Assembly (NCBI GenBank): GCA_947455385.1
Contig: CANGNR010000080.1
Location: forward strand, 1-5,485
Length of the DNA: 5,485 bases
Reading direction: 5' to 3'
Source: Microbacteriaceae bacterium
GTDB taxonomy: Bacteria; Actinomycetota; Actinomycetes; Actinomycetales; Microbacteriaceae
Shown here: positions 4,990-5,485 of the stretch, one piece after another
How the letters are laid out: each line of letters begins with the position of its first letter
Numbering within the stretch: position 1 is the stretch's first letter
The notes under the pieces: generated by a model
What the model was told of the DNA's origin: nothing
The model's database searches: none
What the model saw: the letters and a program-made list of their open reading frames with translations, nothing else
Program-made: the position numbers and the translations under genes

Positions 4990-5485
4990 CTATGCGCCCC
5001 TTGACTTAGACGAAGCGTGTGCAATCAGCACGGCGGCGCTCAAGAACACGGCCTGAGCAACAACCAGGATGCGCTCGGCAACGCCCGAGTAGTGAAACTC
5101 GGGGTTGGTCCAGACCAGCAAGAACGAGATCGAAATGGCTGCGAGGACGAGCGTCGAAACGATTGCTCCGGCCGGCCTAAGCACCCACGGGCGAGAAGAA
5201 TCGCGCTTGAACGAGAACAGTGGCCAACCCGACATCGCAACAAACGAGATGATCGCAAAGATGCGGTGAGGTACCGAGTGCCCAACCTGGCTCGGGGTGG
5301 TGAAAACCGTCAACCCAACGGTGGCGACCGAAGCGATTGCCAAGACCACTCGGCCGGGCATTGCGAACGGGCGAGCATAGACCGCAACCAGCATCGTGAA
5401 GACAGCACCAAGGATGAACGAGGCGCTCATGAGGGCCTGTACTGGAGAGTCGTCGGCTGCCAGGTCGCTGATTGTCTGAGAGACC
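4990..5485 (-). CDS. DUF998-family membrane protein, 5' end outside window
   Basis: The frame stays open to the window edge, so the ATG at 5430 is internal rather than the start: the preceding codons read SQTISDLAADDSP, a sequence typical of the region after the first helix in DUF998 proteins. The visible 164 residues hold about five hydrophobic segments: SFILGAVFTMLVAVYA, VVLAIASVATVGLTVF, RIFAIISFVAMSGWPLF, STLVLAAISISFLLVW and ILVVAQAVFLSAAVLIAHA. A conserved-looking GHSVPH lies before the third and SGVAERI before the fifth. One membrane segment is probably missing at the N-terminus. It is an inner-membrane protein of unknown function, and the stop is 5 bases before the oxidoreductase start, suggesting an operon. 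Confidence 0.78.
   Translation of the reverse strand, partial: VSQTISDLAADDSPVQALMSASFILGAVFTMLVAVYARPFAMPGRVVLAIASVATVGLTVFTTPSQVGHSVPHRIFAIISFVAMSGWPLFSFKRDSSRPWVLRPAGAIVSTLVLAAISISFLLVWTNPEFHYSGVAERILVVAQAVFLSAAVLIAHASSKSRGA

Overview
The window reads like an ordinary chromosomal stretch of a moderately GC-rich actinobacterium, most likely a member of the Microbacteriaceae. This is inferred from codon use, from the actinobacterial look of the proteins (a SsfX3-like SGNH hydrolase, a DCC-family protein, a DUF998 protein, and a small Lys/Ala-rich protein with a KxLKEKR core) and from the compact gene spacing. No tRNA, rRNA, CRISPR array, insertion sequence or phage gene is visible. I did not find a new defence, mobile or biosynthetic system.

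Layout. At the left edge (1-62) nothing is securely assignable. A small basic protein of 38 residues (63-179, minus) has a strong ribosome binding site and is divergent from a two-gene plus-strand unit: an SGNH/GDSL-type esterase (263-1369) and, 6 bases later, a DCC-family thiol-disulfide protein (1376-1753). That unit ends in a perfect 10-bp inverted repeat (1733-1763), which lies between convergent genes and probably acts as a terminator.

Everything from 1785 to the right edge is on the minus strand. In transcription order it runs: a DUF998 membrane protein whose start lies outside the window (ending at 4990); a Gfo/Idh/MocA oxidoreductase 5 bases later (4984-4001); a 76-residue protein with two membrane segments (3913-3683); then, after 111 bases holding a GC-rich hairpin, O-acetylhomoserine sulfhydrylase (metY, 3571-2273), coupled by an ATGA stop/start overlap to a CoA-binding Rossmann protein (2276-1785).

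How they work together. MetY makes homocysteine from O-acetylhomoserine and sulfide, the direct-sulfhydrylation step of methionine synthesis. The overlap suggests the CoA-binding protein is made in fixed ratio with it, but its job is unknown. The esterase/DCC pair and the DUF998/oxidoreductase pair look like co-transcribed units with no obvious shared pathway. The points most worth a second look are the unannotatably small basic protein, the altered PLP-pocket motifs and start site of MetY, the 14-bp repeat at the metY/CoA-binding junction, and the hairpin before metY.
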